Assembly: GCF_001612905.1 (NCBI RefSeq)
Contig: NZ_BDBI01000008.1
Span: 62,001-126,000, forward strand
Source: Nocardia ignorata NBRC 108230
GTDB lineage: Bacteria; Actinomycetota; Actinomycetes; Mycobacteriales; Mycobacteriaceae
Length of the DNA: 64,000 bases
Direction of reading: 5' to 3'
Below the pieces are notes generated by a model, which was given only the letters and a program-made list of their open reading frames with translations, was not told the DNA's origin and ran no database searches. The translations under genes and the position numbers were made by a program. This document shows positions 62,750 to 64,000 of the stretch, piece by piece. Within the stretch, counting starts at the first letter, position 1, and every line of letters begins with the position of its first letter.

Positions 62750-63217
62750 TCAGCCTTCCGTGATATCCGGTCGGGCAGCGTGGCCCGGTAGGCCCTGAGT
62801 ACGTCGTGCCTCCTTCATCTCGGCCTCGTAGACATGGGTGCGGCCGCCCACAAGGCGGTCACGAACTGTCCGCTCGAGCTCGCGAAACACCGAGTAGTAA
62901 CCCTCGTCGTACTCTTCCACGACCTGGAAGGTCCAGCGGCCGGCCAGAACGTTGCGGCCTATCAGTTCGGTCGACAGCCGATCAGCGAGTCGGTTGTGGC
63001 CTGCCAGGCGAAGCATGTCGGCTGCTTCTCCGAGCGCGAGATCGGCTCCGCCGGTGAGTTGATGGAACTCGTAGAGGTGTCCGCGCGCGCGTTCCGTTGT
63101 CTCCAGCGCCTCCGACAACTTGCCGACCGCAGCGACAGTTTCGTCGCTGATACCGCTGGGCCGCCGGTGGCGGTCGGCCGGTCGGCCGTTGTCGGCCCGG
63201 TTCTCGTTCGTACTCAT
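62750..63217 (-). CDS. Small helical protein, unknown
   Basis: A 155-residue protein, mostly alpha-helical after a charged disordered start (DNGRPADRHRRP). TVAAVGKLSEALETTERARG, HLYEFHQLTGGADLALGEAA and VVEEYDEGYYSVFRELERTV suggest long helices. Residues with paired Glu and His recall ferritin-like bundles, but no metal-site pattern is convincing. It sits between an SRPBCC and an SDR-DUF2867 gene with gaps of 7 and 6 bp, so it is firmly in that operon. Confidence 0.75.
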   Translation of the reverse strand: MSTNENRADNGRPADRHRRPSGISDETVAAVGKLSEALETTERARGHLYEFHQLTGGADLALGEAADMLRLAGHNRLADRLSTELIGRNVLAGRWTFQVVEEYDEGYYSVFRELERTVRDRLVGGRTHVYEAEMKEARRTQGLPGHAARPDITEG

Positions 63218-63224
63218 CGCACAG

Positions 63225-63686
63225 CTAGGGCTTGGGACGATCGACATCGCCACGCCACGCTCCCGTTTCCGATCCACGGCCTTCGATGAAGTCCTTGAAG
63301 CGGCGCATGTCCCCCTTGATGCGGCGATCGAGCACACCTGTTTTGTCCGCGATGTTCTCGACGAAGCCCTCCGGGTCGATGTCCATCTGCACGGTGACCC
63401 GGGTCGTCGAGTCATCGATGCGGTGAAAAGTGACCACGCCGGCATGCTCGGGACCCTCGTCGGACTTCCAGGCGATGCGTTCCTCGGGATGCTGCTCGGT
63501 GATGGTGGCATCGAATGTCCGGGTGGCACCGGCGATGTCGACGGTCCATCGGGTATGGGTGTCATCGAGTTGTTCGATCCGGTCCACCCCGTGCATGAAC
63601 TGAGGGAACGATTCGAACTGGGTCCACTGGTTGTAGGCGGTCGCCACCGGCACGTGCACGTCGACAGCTTCGATGACAGTGCTCAT
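63225..63686 (-). CDS. SRPBCC-family protein
   Basis: A 153-residue SRPBCC protein. EAVDVHVPVATAYNQWTQFE followed by FPQFMHGVDRIEQLDD is the family start, and RTFDATITEQHPEERIAWKS the core. Such cyclase/dehydrase-like proteins (COG5637-type) often occur in stress operons. ATG 63686 has GAGGAGG upstream. It is the first gene of the three-gene operon and faces the TetR gene across 246 bp containing two TGAAT-N3-ATTCA sites. Confidence 0.85.
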   Translation of the reverse strand: MSTVIEAVDVHVPVATAYNQWTQFESFPQFMHGVDRIEQLDDTHTRWTVDIAGATRTFDATITEQHPEERIAWKSDEGPEHAGVVTFHRIDDSTTRVTVQMDIDPEGFVENIADKTGVLDRRIKGDMRRFKDFIEGRGSETGAWRGDVDRPKP

Positions 63687-63842
63687 TCTCGGCCTCCTCG
63701 GATCGAATTTTCTACATTCAGCGGCCGAGTGCCCACTCGCCCCGCGTTCACACCGATTGATGCAGATTCGCTTCAAAGTGGGCGCCTACTCCACTCGCGT
63801 GAGGCGGTTGCGCGACAGTATCGCCTCCCACCCCGTCGGATT

Positions 63843-63915
63843 TGAATCCTATTCAGGAAATCCTTGACCGGCGTCGATGATGCCGCCTACGCTCCAAGGT
63901 ACTGAATCTAATTCA
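63843..63915. promoter_or_regulatory. Two TGAAT-N3-ATTCA operators flanking a sigma-70-like promoter
   Basis: TGAATCCTATTCA (63843-63855) and TGAATCTAATTCA (63903-63915) are perfect 13-bp inverted repeats 60 bp apart. Between them TTGACC (63864-63869) and TACGCT (63888-63893) with an 18-bp spacer form a reasonable plus-strand promoter. The second site covers the expected start of transcription. Autorepression by the TetR encoded at 63933 is likely, with the upstream SRPBCC operon as a second target. Confidence 0.7.
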
Positions 63916-63932
63916 AGAACTTGGGAGGTGTG

Positions 63933-64000
63933 ATGGTCGGCAATCGGCGCGGTGAGGCATCGCGTGCGGCGCTGCTCGCGGCAGGCAAGGCTGCGTTCAG
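63933..64000 (+). CDS. TetR-family regulator, cut by the right edge
   Basis: Only the first 22 residues are present (VGNRRGEASRAALLAAGKAA), the start of helix 1 of a TetR DNA-binding domain. GGGAGG lies about 5 nt before the ATG. It is divergent from the SRPBCC operon, and the paired operators just upstream fit autoregulation. The family call rests on a short sequence and position. Confidence 0.6.
   Translation, partial: MVGNRRGEASRAALLAAGKAAF

Overview
The window is high-GC DNA (about two thirds G+C) from a mycolate-type actinobacterium, most probably Nocardia or a close relative such as Rhodococcus. This rests on strong G/C third-position codon use, frequent GTG starts, and families typical of that group: DUF3556 and DUF5994 proteins, SCPx-type thiolases with DUF35 partners, an ECF41-type sigma factor, PucR-type regulators and crtE-crtI-crtB. 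No rRNA, tRNA, CRISPR array, insertion sequence, prophage or replication origin was seen. It reads as an accessory lipid and redox metabolism region with unusually many regulators: 2 AraC, 6 TetR including one cut by the right edge, 4 PucR, 1 LuxR/LAL, 1 XRE and 1 ECF sigma.

Layout. 1-6.6 kb: a frameshifted gene and an AraC regulator on the minus strand, divergent from a five-gene beta-oxidation-like operon (SCPx thiolase, SRPBCC, MaoC hydratase, SDR, acyl-CoA dehydrogenase) that ends at a perfect hairpin. 6.7-10.9 kb: a secreted protein, a four-helix membrane protein, a PPOX-like flavoprotein, and a TetR/MFS efflux pair. 10.9-19.8 kb: AraC, an alpha/beta hydrolase lacking the usual catalytic His, an MpaB-family oxygenase coupled to a CrtC-like protein, two FAD enzymes and two TetR regulators. 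19.9-24.4 kb: a run of minus-strand genes encoding a large polytopic protein, a single-helix protein, a cupredoxin-like lipoprotein, a fenitrothion-hydrolase-like membrane protein and a VWA lipoprotein; the first four overlap by 4 bp. 24.6-28.3 kb: a thiolase/DUF35 pair with a KstR-like site, a degenerate EF-G-like protein and a fatty-acid desaturase next to its probable TetR.

28.4-41.3 kb: a tandem DUF5994 protein, a frameshifted M28-like peptidase gene, DUF4242, a LuxR/LAL regulator facing a cupin and an FAD-linked oxidase, an ECF41 sigma factor with its oxidoreductase, a secreted LDL-receptor class A protein, and an SDR/XRE pair. 41.4-52 kb: four PucR regulators surrounding an FAD oxidoreductase, a DUF3556 membrane protein and an acyl-CoA synthetase, plus a 55-residue secreted peptide. 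52-54.2 kb: a two-gene operon divergent from a TetR across three 16-bp operator-like repeats spaced exactly 21 bp. 54.4-57.4 kb: an SRPBCC/acyl-CoA-synthetase fusion, an unrecognised gene and a carboxymuconolactone-decarboxylase remnant. 57.6-64 kb: crtE-crtI-crtB, convergent with an SRPBCC / helical protein / SDR-DUF2867 operon, with a TetR gene and paired TGAAT-N3-ATTCA sites at the right edge.

The most unusual items are the bacterial LDL-receptor class A domain, the coupled membrane/cupredoxin operon, the EF-G-like protein without GTP-binding motifs, the SRPBCC-ligase fusion, and the periodic operator array at 53.44-53.50 kb. Family assignments are from sequence motifs read by eye; no database search was run.
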